Positions 1 through 7,690 of a DNA stretch of 28,238 bases are shown here, one piece after another. Source of the stretch: Candidatus Limnocylindrales bacterium (lineage in GTDB: Bacteria > Moduliflexota > Moduliflexia > Moduliflexales > JAUQPW01); assembly GCA_035559535.1 (NCBI GenBank), contig DATMBG010000047.1:1-28238 (forward strand). The letters are read 5' to 3'. The stretch's first letter is position 1. Every line of letters begins with the position of its first letter. A program made the position numbers and the translations under genes. The notes below the pieces were generated by a model. It was not told the DNA's origin, did not search any database, and saw only the letters and a program-made list of their open reading frames with translations.

Positions 1-177
1 TTAACCGGTTATTTTCTCTGGATTTTAATCCCTATTCCTCCCCTCCTAAGGGATAAATTCTACCTCTTAAATGTCAGATTTTTTTACGATTTGGGTTATT
101 GGAGTCCTTCTCGGAAAGATCATCCTTCCACCTGGAATCCCGTTGGTGAGGAGGAGGAAGACCTAAGATTTTTCCTA

Positions 178-186
178 TGGTATAAT
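178..186 (+). promoter_or_regulatory. Possible extended -10 promoter element
   Basis: A perfect TATAAT lies at 181-186, preceded by TG and one base, which is the extended -10 arrangement. No good -35 hexamer lies 16-18 bases upstream. A perfect TTGACA at 198-203 lies just downstream but has no good -10 partner. The first gene is more than 600 bases away, so the link to the cluster is weak. Confidence 0.25.
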
Positions 187-322
187 TTCTGCAATTCTTG
201 ACAGGATAAGCGGACTGGTAGATTCGATAACCGAAGAAGGGTATTTTTGGTGTATCAGGTTAGTTCTCCGTTCAATAGCTTGAGTTGATCCAGGAGGTTG
301 CCGTTTGCCTGCTCGGGAGCGT

Positions 323-415
323 GGGCATTTTGCCCCCTCACTCTCCCCTAATCCCCTATCGACGGAGGGAATGGGAGCTTCAGGAGAGGGGAAAGGTAGG
401 ACAGGCACTTGTGCT
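323..415. repeat. G/C-rich inverted-repeat element, possibly a dispersed intergenic repeat
   Basis: A C-rich run (about 333-356) is followed by a G-rich run (about 361-400), so the two can pair through short arms such as CCCCTC with GAGGGG. Small perfect palindromes flank them: GGGCA/TGCCC at 323-335 and GCAC-TT-GTGC at 405-414. This layout is typical of small dispersed intergenic repeats in bacterial genomes. Only one copy is visible here, so the repeat status is inferred. Confidence 0.3.
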
Positions 416-815
416 CCAGCAAGGCAATTACCCATTTATCCCCATCGAGTTGTTCTGAGATTTCCAAAACGGCATTCCAACAGGAAGTAATTCTTCAATT
501 ACCCTCCTTCAATCCCAAATAATCAGATTATGCTGAAAGCTGTTTGCTTGTAAGTGAAGGGGACGGAGTCTGGGCAAGGACCACACCTTTTAGAGATCAC
601 CTTTACCAGATTTTCTTTCAAACTTATACCGAAAAATCCGGAGTGTGCTGATACAGAGATTTCGGTGGATTGGGTTATACAGCACATTAAGAACCTATCG
701 TTGAAGAAAGCCCGCAGAAGATAATAAGGGAGCGCTGTAGGGAGTTGCTGACTGTACAAGTTCCGGAAATAATTCACGCGACCGATTCACGCCAGGAACG
801 AGGAGATAGATAGGA

Positions 816-1517
816 ATGTTGGAAGATTCTAAGCAACGATCCTATTGGAGACGACGGATTCAACGACATCTCATACTGGCTTTGGTAAGTGGGATACTTA
901 TGTTATTGATTTTCCATACTTTACCTTCCACAAGAAATGTTGTCTTCCGGTTAAGTATGGCTTCTGCCTATGCCGGCCTTACTTTCTTGGGTTTATCACT
1001 TATTATAGGACCCTGGAATGTTTTGCAGGATCGTCCCAATCCCATAAGTACCGATTTGCGGCGAGATGTTGGAATCTGGGCCGGACTTCTGGGTCTAGTT
1101 CACATGATAGTGGGCTTACAGGTACATATGGGTGGGAAGTTTTGGCTCTATTTCCTCTATCCGCCTAATCAATCGCACTTTTTGCCTCTCCGTCATGATG
1201 CTTTCGGTTTCGCCAACTTTATGGGACTGGTTGCAACGCTAATACTGATATTGCTTTTAAGTCTGTCAAACGATTTTTCTCTCCGTGCACTGGGTGTGAA
1301 GCGTTGGAAGGCACTCCAGCGTTGGAACTATGTGGGTTTCGCAGGTACGGTGGTGCATGGTGCGGTGTACCAGTTCATTGAGGAACGAAAACTCTTTTTC
1401 GTGGGACTGTTTGGGGGGATGGTGCTGATGGTAATTATCAGCCAGCTCGCCGGTTTCCAAAAAATTCGCAGGCAGTTAGATCAAGGGAACAGGATAGGGA
1501 AGACCCTCAACCAGTGA
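816..1517 (+). CDS. Ferric reductase-like multi-pass membrane protein
   Basis: A 233-residue protein with about six hydrophobic helices (roughly residues 18-36, 46-66, 86-104, 131-150, 171-188 and 194-212). It resembles the ferric reductase-like transmembrane domain found in MsrQ/YedZ and NADPH-oxidase-type heme proteins. The signature region runs from R82-R83 through His96 and His104, with His181 in a later helix as a further heme ligand candidate. Where relatives often have Leu-His-Arg, this protein has Leu-Gln-Arg (Gln168), so heme coordination may differ. The start is supported by purine-rich GAGGAG and ATAGGA stretches just upstream. There is no flavin or NAD domain, so it would need a partner for electron input. 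A gap of about 90 bases separates it from the next gene, and its function suggests a bystander at the cluster edge. Family fit is good; physiological role is unknown. Confidence 0.7.
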   Translation: MLEDSKQRSYWRRRIQRHLILALVSGILMLLIFHTLPSTRNVVFRLSMASAYAGLTFLGLSLIIGPWNVLQDRPNPISTDLRRDVGIWAGLLGLVHMIVGLQVHMGGKFWLYFLYPPNQSHFLPLRHDAFGFANFMGLVATLILILLLSLSNDFSLRALGVKRWKALQRWNYVGFAGTVVHGAVYQFIEERKLFFVGLFGGMVLMVIISQLAGFQKIRRQLDQGNRIGKTLNQ

Positions 1518-1609
1518 TAAAGCTACTGATATGGCTAATTCCTAATCTGTAAAAGAGGAAAGAATAGAGGAAACCAACTTTTTATCGATGTTTAGAAGAG
1601 TATAGAAAT

Positions 1610-2437
1610 ATGTCTGAGAACCCGCAAATAGGTTCCTATAAATATTACGAACGGCTTTATGAAGTGGAAGGAGAACACTGGTGGTTCAGAGGCATACGTA
1701 CCATTACTGCCGGGATTTTAGATGCCAGGTATCAGGGGGCGAAGAACCTGCATATCCTGGATGCGGGATGTGGGACAGGGGTTACGCTCACCTGGTTGAA
1801 ACGGTATAGTTTACCCAAACAAATAGTAGGCATAGATCTGTCATGGTATGCTTTACAATTTTGTCAAAGACGGGGCCATCCTCTTTTATGTCAGTCCTCG
1901 GTTCTGGAATTACCCTTTAAAAGCAATTTGTTTGATTTGATTGTATGCCATGATGTCCTTCAGCATTTGCCGGGAAATAGTTCCGACAAAATAGCTTTGG
2001 GAGAGTTCTACCGAACCCTGAAGCCAGGAGGTTGCTTGCTTGTGCGGACAAACTCGAGTCAGGGAATGGGCAGGGGAAAGTCTTTAAAAGAGGAAGACTA
2101 TAGGATGTACCGTCTGGATGAGTTATGCGATAAAGTTCAGCAGAAGGGCTTTCGTATTTTGAAAGCAACTTATGCCAATAGCTTGTTGTCTATTTTTCCT
2201 ACGGTCAAGCGTTATTTAAGGCAAAGAAAAAACCACCGTTCCCATCATCATAATCAAGGATTAGCTGTCAGATTGCTTCCACCCCCTCTACGATGGCTGA
2301 ATATCCTTCTGTATGGAGTGATGAAAGGTGAAGCCTGGTTTCTTTCTAAGCCTTCCAGGATATTACCCTTTGGTCACACCATTATTCTTTTAGTTCAAAA
2401 ACCAGGACTTGAAAATGGGGACCATTCCAAAATTTAA
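1610..2437 (+). CDS. Class I SAM-dependent methyltransferase (methyltransferase type 11-like)
   Basis: A 275-residue soluble protein with a Rossmann-type SAM fold. Motif I is DAGCGTG at residues 51-57, followed by the acidic end of strand 2 (GID near residue 75) and the later KPGG loop. The N-terminal HWWF-R segment (residues 23-29) is common in methyltransferases of polysaccharide and natural-product clusters. It probably methylates a sugar or lipid-linked glycan intermediate in the cytoplasm; the acceptor cannot be read from the sequence. The gene is followed after 56 bases by a glycosyltransferase on the same strand. The start is supported by an AGAAGAG stretch upstream. Nothing in the sequence looks truncated. 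Confidence 0.8.
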   Translation: MSENPQIGSYKYYERLYEVEGEHWWFRGIRTITAGILDARYQGAKNLHILDAGCGTGVTLTWLKRYSLPKQIVGIDLSWYALQFCQRRGHPLLCQSSVLELPFKSNLFDLIVCHDVLQHLPGNSSDKIALGEFYRTLKPGGCLLVRTNSSQGMGRGKSLKEEDYRMYRLDELCDKVQQKGFRILKATYANSLLSIFPTVKRYLRQRKNHRSHHHNQGLAVRLLPPPLRWLNILLYGVMKGEAWFLSKPSRILPFGHTIILLVQKPGLENGDHSKI

Positions 2438-2460
2438 AAAAGCCCTGACCTGATTTTCAA

Positions 2461-2474
2461 CCTGTTTATACAGG
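2461..2474 (+). other. Short perfect hairpin upstream of a glycosyltransferase
   Basis: CCTGT and ACAGG form a 5-bp stem around a 4-base loop, ending 19 bases before the ATG at 2494. No U-tract follows, so it is not a standard terminator. It may be chance. Confidence 0.2.
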
Positions 2475-2493
2475 AGTTTTAGGAAGAGATCCT

Positions 2494-3612
2494 ATGCATC
2501 TGGGAGTCAATGCAATTCGTTTTACAAGGAAATTTACAGGGGTCGGGAGATATATGGAGTGTGTTCTCAAAGAATGGAGCCAGATGGACCTTCCGTTTGA
2601 TAGAATTACACTTTTTACCCATACTCCCCTCCAACAAGAAGTACTTTCATTTCCCTTAGAGAGATATCAGGTAAAAGTAATCGGTAAAAAACTTCCCGAT
2701 CCATTATGGGAATGGAGTTCCTTGCGTTCCCAGTCTAAAGATCTGGATGTATTATTTTGTCCGTCTTATACGATTCCAATAGGCTACACGGGAAAATGTC
2801 TGGTAACCAATCTGGGTCCGGCTGAAAATACCCTGGGAAGTTATCATTGGTGGAGGGCCCAGGTGTATGAACTCTTATACCGATACAGCGCCCATAAGGC
2901 TAACAAAGTATGTGCCTGTTCCCATTCAGTAAAGAAACGCCTTATTGAGGTTTATAAAATACCCCCCCAAAAAATTAAGGTAACCTACTTAGCGGCCAGT
3001 GAGGCATTTCGCCCTATTCACGATCACGTAACTTTAGAGCAGATCCGACGTCACTACATCGGTGGAGATAACCCAGTTATATTGTTTGTCGGTAAACTGG
3101 CCAAACGACATTACATTCCTCATCTCTTGAAAGCCTTTGCTGGCGTGAAAAAAAGTAAAAACATTCCCCACAAATTAGTATTAGTCGGCCCGGATTATCT
3201 AAACTTGAACATACCTGCCCGTGCAAATAAACTCGGGATAGGAGATTCTGTGATTCATATCCCCTATGTATATCATAAGGATCTACCTCCGCTTTACAAT
3301 ATTGCAGAGTTTTTTGTTTATCCCTCTTCAGAAGCAGAGGGCTTCGGTATCCCTGTCATAGAAGCCATGGCTTGTGGAGTTCCCGTTATTACAGTCAACC
3401 AGGGTAGTTTACGCGAGTTTGCGCCAGGAGCCGCCTTTTTAATACAGTCCAGTGCGGTATCGGAGTTACAAAATGCTTTGGAAAAAATGATATATGATGC
3501 AGACCTAAGAAAAGATTTAGCTGCTAAAGGACTTGAACGGGCAAAGACCATTACCTGGCAGATTACTGCAGAGAAAACTATGGAGATCTTATGGGAACTG
3601 GCACAGGCTTAA
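2494..3612 (+). CDS. Glycosyltransferase family 4 (GT-B fold)
   Basis: A 372-residue cytoplasmic or membrane-associated glycosyltransferase that would transfer a sugar from a nucleotide donor, usually with retention of configuration. The N-terminal domain has the G-V-G-R-Y acceptor-side motif near residues 15-21, common in mannosyl- and rhamnosyl-type GT4 enzymes. The C-terminal donor domain begins near residue 185 (VILFVGKL). It contains the EX7E motif with Glu282 and Glu290 in EGFGIPVIE, followed by ACGVPV. Length is normal for the family. An AGGAAGAG stretch precedes the ATG. It lies between two putative modifying enzymes (methyltransferase and radical SAM), consistent with stepwise assembly and decoration of one glycan. 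Donor and acceptor are not predictable. Confidence 0.85.
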   Translation: MHLGVNAIRFTRKFTGVGRYMECVLKEWSQMDLPFDRITLFTHTPLQQEVLSFPLERYQVKVIGKKLPDPLWEWSSLRSQSKDLDVLFCPSYTIPIGYTGKCLVTNLGPAENTLGSYHWWRAQVYELLYRYSAHKANKVCACSHSVKKRLIEVYKIPPQKIKVTYLAASEAFRPIHDHVTLEQIRRHYIGGDNPVILFVGKLAKRHYIPHLLKAFAGVKKSKNIPHKLVLVGPDYLNLNIPARANKLGIGDSVIHIPYVYHKDLPPLYNIAEFFVYPSSEAEGFGIPVIEAMACGVPVITVNQGSLREFAPGAAFLIQSSAVSELQNALEKMIYDADLRKDLAAKGLERAKTITWQITAEKTMEILWELAQA

Positions 3613-3691
3613 AAAATATGGCCTCCTTGAGCTCATCTAACCCGGGATAAACCAGGATGAGGGGGGTTAGAAATCACAGAGGTATAAAATT

Positions 3692-4780
3692 ATGATAAGT
3701 TTGCTGAAACGAATGGTAAGGCATATAAGGCTTTCACTTAGAACCATAACTTCGCCAGAAGACAAAACCCCACCCTTTCTGATTTTATTTATTAACTCGA
3801 CCTGTAATTTAACCTGTGAACATTGTTTTTATTGGCGAAGTTTGAATAAAGAGGATGATCTGACACGGGATGAAATAATTAATCTGGCAAAGGAGCTAGG
3901 GCCTCTAGAAAATCTAAATTTATCAGGTGGAGAACCTTTCATCCGACAAGAACTGGGTGAGATCTGTAGATTTTTTATCTCGAATAACAAGGTAAAGCAA
4001 ATTTATATCCCAACCAGCGGTTATTTCACCAAAAAAACTGAGAAACAACTCAAAGAAATATTGAAAGAACCTTCTCTTCAACTCGTTGCCATAGAGTTAT
4101 CCCTGGATGGTATGCCAGAATATCATAACAAATTTAGGGGCAATAATAAATCGTTTGAGAATGCAATGGAAACCTATGATATGCTGGCAGAACTCCAAAA
4201 AATAGATCCCAGAGTTCGTATCCATTCTATTTCTACCGCTACATCTGAAAATATTCATGAAATCATGAAATTGACCCATTACTTGTATGAGCGATGTCCC
4301 GCCATGGATCATCATAATCTGGCAATTATTCGCGGAGATCGGAAGAACCCTTCTTTAAAAGGTCCTCAACTGGAAGCTTATAGAAATCTTTACCAGACGA
4401 TAGCCCTGGTATGGAGAGAAAGGGAGAAAAAACGTTTTGGGGCGATTGTAGAGCCCCTGCTTCAATGGGCAAAATACGAGACCATCCGGCAACAAACTCA
4501 GGTCATACCCTGTATGGCGGGAAGATTGAGTGCGGTTGTGTATGCAAATGGAGATGTCAGCGTATGTGAAATTCATCCTCCCCTGGGTAATCTCAGAGAG
4601 AAAAGTTTTTTTGAGATATGGAATTCACCTGCAGCTCGTAGACTTCGAGAAGATATCCGGGCAAAGAAGTGCTACTGCACGACGGAAATGTTTCTCTGGC
4701 CCAGCATTACCTTTCAACCCCTGCAACTGGTAAAAGCTTTATATGGGGCACGGAGGTGGGAGAAACCCAGACTGGGTTAA
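3692..4780 (+). CDS. Radical SAM protein with SPASM-like C-terminal domain
   Basis: A 362-residue radical SAM enzyme. The [4Fe-4S]-binding CX3CX2C motif is Cys38, Cys42 and Cys45 (CNLTCEHC), followed by the SAM-contacting GGEP near residue 88. A C-terminal cysteine set (Cys274, Cys292, Cys327, Cys329) with the spacing CMAG...GDVSVCE and a later F-EIWNS segment matches SPASM/twitch domains, which bind auxiliary Fe-S clusters. Such enzymes modify peptides or act as dehydrogenases or epimerases on sugars and alcohols. No small precursor-peptide gene is visible nearby, and glycan genes surround it, so a sugar or lipid-linked substrate is inferred. AGAGG precedes the ATG by about 9 bases. It is followed after 29 bases by a methyltransferase. 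The last residues are basic and lack a membrane segment. Confidence 0.85.
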   Translation: MISLLKRMVRHIRLSLRTITSPEDKTPPFLILFINSTCNLTCEHCFYWRSLNKEDDLTRDEIINLAKELGPLENLNLSGGEPFIRQELGEICRFFISNNKVKQIYIPTSGYFTKKTEKQLKEILKEPSLQLVAIELSLDGMPEYHNKFRGNNKSFENAMETYDMLAELQKIDPRVRIHSISTATSENIHEIMKLTHYLYERCPAMDHHNLAIIRGDRKNPSLKGPQLEAYRNLYQTIALVWREREKKRFGAIVEPLLQWAKYETIRQQTQVIPCMAGRLSAVVYANGDVSVCEIHPPLGNLREKSFFEIWNSPAARRLREDIRAKKCYCTTEMFLWPSITFQPLQLVKALYGARRWEKPRLG

Positions 4781-4809
4781 GGAATCGAACAAGAAAATCT
4801 GCGAAAGAA

Positions 4810-5856
4810 ATGGTTAATATCTTTGCTGAAGAAAATTTGAGATTGTTGGAAGGCTTTCCTCTTTGCTGTCCCCAGTGTAAGGGGATCATCTTACAACAAA
4901 AAGAGAGATTCCTTTGTAAGGTTTGTAAAAGGCAATTTCCTGTCATCGCCGGTATTCCGGATTTCAGAATTTTTGGGGATCCCTATCTCAATTTTGAGAA
5001 TGACTATAAAAGGGCTCAATTAATTGCAGAGAATGCCCCTAAATTTAACTTCCAGGAATTACTTAAATTTTACTGGAGCCACAGCCCTGAAACCCCTTCA
5101 CCATTACGCGAAAAATTTGTCCGAACTGCCCTATTGGCTGAAGCAAAAGCAGAAGGCATCTTAAAGGAGTTAGCTCTCTTTTCTGGGGATCTGATCAAAA
5201 CAAATCAGAACGTACTGGAAATAGGATGCGGTACAGGAGGATTCTTAATATCTGCCGTAAAAACCTATTCCCGTGTGATAGGGATCGACATTGCACTTCG
5301 ATGGCTTATAGTAGCCCGAAAGAGACTTGAAGAATCAGGTAAAAAGGTTCCCTTAATCTGTTGTTGTGCTGAATATCTCCCTTTCCCGGATGGATTTTTT
5401 AATTTGGTCGTTGCCGCTGCGACCTTAGAACATACCCGTGATCAATCCAGGGTGATCTCAGAAAGCTATCGGGTCTTACAGAATGGAGGAATTCTTTTCC
5501 TGAGTACCCCCAACCGTTATAGTCTTACCGTAGAACCTCATGTCTACCTCTGGGGGGTGGGATTTCTTCCCAGATCCTGGATGCCCCGATATGTATACCT
5601 TTTAAAGGGCGTAGGTTATAAGAATTACCGGTTGCTTTCTTATTTTGAGCTTAAAAAATTGCTGAACCCTGTTTTCGGTAAGGTGAGATTCTCGTTACCC
5701 GATGTGGATGATACGATGTTGATTAATTTTAGCCGTTGGAAAAGATTTCAGGTAAAAGTTTATCGAAACTTACGCAAAATATCTCTGTTTAGAGCTCTTT
5801 TCCTTTTGTGCGGACCTATGTATCACATTTTATGTCAAAAAGTTTCTAAGCCCTAA
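4810..5856 (+). CDS. Class I methyltransferase with N-terminal zinc-ribbon-like (Trm112-type) segment
   Basis: The open frame extends back to 4669, but that overlaps the radical SAM gene, so I place the start at the ATG at 4810 (348 residues). The N terminus has two CXXC pairs (Cys20/Cys23 and Cys36/Cys39) and the segment FPVIAGIPDF, a layout shared with Trm112-like zinc-binding domains. The SAM-binding motif I is EIGCGTGG, starting at residue 137, followed by GID about 20 residues later and an N-GG-I loop. Proteins of this build are common in polysaccharide clusters and are thought to methylate glycans or lipid-linked sugars. The C-terminal 100 residues are rich in aromatic and basic residues and may contact membrane or acceptor. 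Acceptor unknown. Confidence 0.8.
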   Translation: MVNIFAEENLRLLEGFPLCCPQCKGIILQQKERFLCKVCKRQFPVIAGIPDFRIFGDPYLNFENDYKRAQLIAENAPKFNFQELLKFYWSHSPETPSPLREKFVRTALLAEAKAEGILKELALFSGDLIKTNQNVLEIGCGTGGFLISAVKTYSRVIGIDIALRWLIVARKRLEESGKKVPLICCCAEYLPFPDGFFNLVVAAATLEHTRDQSRVISESYRVLQNGGILFLSTPNRYSLTVEPHVYLWGVGFLPRSWMPRYVYLLKGVGYKNYRLLSYFELKKLLNPVFGKVRFSLPDVDDTMLINFSRWKRFQVKVYRNLRKISLFRALFLLCGPMYHILCQKVSKP

Positions 5857-5879
5857 TAGAATTTCTCCATGAAATAATA

Positions 5880-6800
5880 ATGTTTCCAGAGAAAAATAAT
5901 AATCTATCAATCATCATAGCCAGTCATAACAGTTTAAAAGAACTCTCACTTTGTCTATCGAGTCTCCAAAGCCAACAGATACCGGCCAATTCTTTCCAGA
6001 GTATCGAGATTATCGTGGTGGGAAATTTATCGGACGAAGAACTTATCCGACTCAAGGAACTTTATCCAACCGTTCGAGTGTTACGAGCGGACCCTCAGGC
6101 TTCCGTACCGCATCTCCGGTCACAGGGCATAAGAGAAGCCCAAGGAGATATCCTTGCTCTTTTAGAGGATCATTGTATACCTGCGCCGGATTGGTATCGT
6201 TCTATTCTTTCAGCACATCGTTCAGGACATCTGGTCGTAGGAGGGACCGTGGAAAATGGGAGTACAGAACGGATCGTGGATTGGGCTGTTTACCTGTTTG
6301 AGTACAGTACCTACATGAAGCCACTTCCCCGCGGAGAAGTGCAACAATTACCGGGAAATAATATCAGTTATAATCGCCGGGTACTTCCTCTATTAAAAGA
6401 CCTGCTAGAAAAAGACCTGTGGGAATCTTTCTGGCATAAGCGGCTCTTAGAAGAAGGAATTTGTTTAATATCAAATCCTGATATGGTCGTCTATCATCAT
6501 AAATCTTTTTGTATCCAGGAATTCTGGCATCTGGTGCGCTTACATGGTCACAATTATGCAGTTTCACGAACCTTTGACGCCTCACATAAAAAATGGCTTT
6601 GGATGGCAGGCGTCTTTTTTTTACCTTTTATTATGTGGTTTAGAATCGGTAAGCGCATTTTAAGCAAACGAAGGCATGTGAAAAAATTTATTCTCGCATC
6701 TCCTTTTCTGCTTTGGTTTAATATAGGATGGACTCTAGGGGAGATAACAGGAACCATTACAAAACGTCCGAAGCCGGAGACAGGATGGACAAAGCCATAA
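5880..6800 (+). CDS. Glycosyltransferase family 2 with C-terminal membrane helices
   Basis: A 306-residue GT-A enzyme. The N-terminal nucleotide-binding strand is LSIIIASHN (residues 9-17). The metal-binding acidic motif is E96-D97-H98 in the EDHCIP context, and a PGNN-SYNR segment plus a late DLWE region correspond to acceptor and base regions. Two hydrophobic segments near residues 238-256 and 268-292 should anchor it to the inner membrane with the catalytic domain in the cytoplasm. It is clearly paralogous to the gene at 27181: both share W-A...Y-S-Y-M-P-P, the G-N/D-N-S-Y motif and V-V-Y-H-K-S-F. No clear Shine-Dalgarno site precedes the ATG at 5880. Translational coupling to the upstream gene, whose stop lies 23 bases away, is likely. 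Sugar specificity is unknown. Confidence 0.82.
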   Translation: MFPEKNNNLSIIIASHNSLKELSLCLSSLQSQQIPANSFQSIEIIVVGNLSDEELIRLKELYPTVRVLRADPQASVPHLRSQGIREAQGDILALLEDHCIPAPDWYRSILSAHRSGHLVVGGTVENGSTERIVDWAVYLFEYSTYMKPLPRGEVQQLPGNNISYNRRVLPLLKDLLEKDLWESFWHKRLLEEGICLISNPDMVVYHHKSFCIQEFWHLVRLHGHNYAVSRTFDASHKKWLWMAGVFFLPFIMWFRIGKRILSKRRHVKKFILASPFLLWFNIGWTLGEITGTITKRPKPETGWTKP

Positions 6801-6883
6801 TATTTTACAGGATTTTAGAAGTAAGGAATTTTATTTGTGGAGTTGCAGGACAATCCACCCCGATGAGAGGAAAAATATTTAAA

Positions 6884-7690
6884 ATGGGTAATAAGAACAA
6901 AGGATCCATAGCCTATTTTGACCAGGTGGCTGCCGATTACTTTCAACGGTATTATGAAAATTCGCCCGGAGGTTATGCCCTGCGTGTGCGCCAGGAAAAG
7001 GTATTAGAATTACTCGACAAACCGACAGGTAAGTTGCTGGATGTAGGTTGTGGACCTGGCGTTATGGTTCCTAAGTTAATCAACTTAGGATTTGAATTCT
7101 GGGGAGTCGATGCTTCTCCAAGGATGATAGAGCAGTGTCATAAGGCTTTTGGGAAGGTGAACCGTGCCCATTTTACCGTAGGTAATGCGACAGCCCTGGC
7201 TTTTGCCGATGAATTCTTTGATGTGATCCTCTGTATGGGTGTGATAGATCGCATTAAAGATTATGAAACAGCGATCCAAGAAATGAGCAGGGTGTTAAAA
7301 CCCGGTGGAACGCTCCTCATTACTTTTACTAATTTATTAAGCCCCCATGCGGCCTGGCGGAATTTTGTCTTTTACCCGATGATGGCTTGTCTCAGGCCTT
7401 TGTATTATGGCCTGACCAGGCGACCCCAGCCCCCTGCGTTAGTCTCATTGGCTAGGCTCTATACCCAAAATGCCGCTACCCGTCTGGTAACAAAATACTG
7501 CGGCAGAGTAACAGACGTGGTTTATTTTTATATCAACTTATTTCTATCCCCCCTTGACGAACTTTTCCCCAGGTGGGCTGTATGGACTGCTGAGCGATTA
7601 GAACCCTTGTGCTCTGGTAAGCTAAAATGGTTAGGTGCGAGTTTTATAGTCAAGGCGAAGAAAAGGTCTCATTTCCATGCAACGTCTTAA
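6884..7690 (+). CDS. Class I SAM-dependent methyltransferase
   Basis: The frame is open from 6728, but the upstream part overlaps the GT2 gene and looks non-protein-like. I choose the ATG at 6884 (268 residues), with GAGAGGA 12-13 bases upstream; an ATG at 6863 is the alternative. Motif I is DVGCGPG at residues 53-59, followed by GVD, a F-F-D-V-I strand and the KPGGTL loop typical of methyltransferase type 11. The C-terminal third has several aromatic and basic segments but no clear transmembrane helix. Its last 14 bases overlap the next glycosyltransferase in another frame, which implies coupled translation. This is the third methyltransferase in the first 8 kb, so the product is probably multiply methylated. 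Acceptor unknown. Confidence 0.8.
   Translation: MGNKNKGSIAYFDQVAADYFQRYYENSPGGYALRVRQEKVLELLDKPTGKLLDVGCGPGVMVPKLINLGFEFWGVDASPRMIEQCHKAFGKVNRAHFTVGNATALAFADEFFDVILCMGVIDRIKDYETAIQEMSRVLKPGGTLLITFTNLLSPHAAWRNFVFYPMMACLRPLYYGLTRRPQPPALVSLARLYTQNAATRLVTKYCGRVTDVVYFYINLFLSPLDELFPRWAVWTAERLEPLCSGKLKWLGASFIVKAKKRSHFHATS

Larger units (their letters stand above)
1..815. other. Long stretch without a convincing gene
   Basis: Short open frames occur on both strands (for example 175-435 minus, 305-490 plus, 523-777 minus), but none has a recognisable domain, a good ribosome binding site or a convincing composition. The G/C-rich part around 323-415 gives Pro/Ser/Gly-rich translations of the kind produced by intergenic repeat elements. 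A TATAAT box lies at 181-186. I see no tRNA, terminator with a U-tract, or transposase remnant that I can name. This is probably the leader and boundary region left of the polysaccharide cluster. Confidence 0.55.

Noticed and set aside
175-777. Short open frames of 60-86 codons on both strands, plus a GTG-started 56-codon frame at 554-724
   Set aside because: No ribosome binding site, no recognisable domain, and the G/C-rich part explains the Pro/Ser-rich translations. I could not match the 554-724 frame to any family.
3632-3670. Possible competing hairpins before the radical SAM gene (CTCATC/GATGAG and CTAACCC/GGGTTAG)
   Set aside because: Arms are only 6-7 bases, no U-tract follows and no leader peptide is visible, so attenuation cannot be supported.
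3692-5856. Ribosomally made peptide (RiPP) cluster built on the SPASM protein
   Set aside because: No precursor-like small ORF, protease or peptide exporter nearby; neighbours are glycan enzymes.
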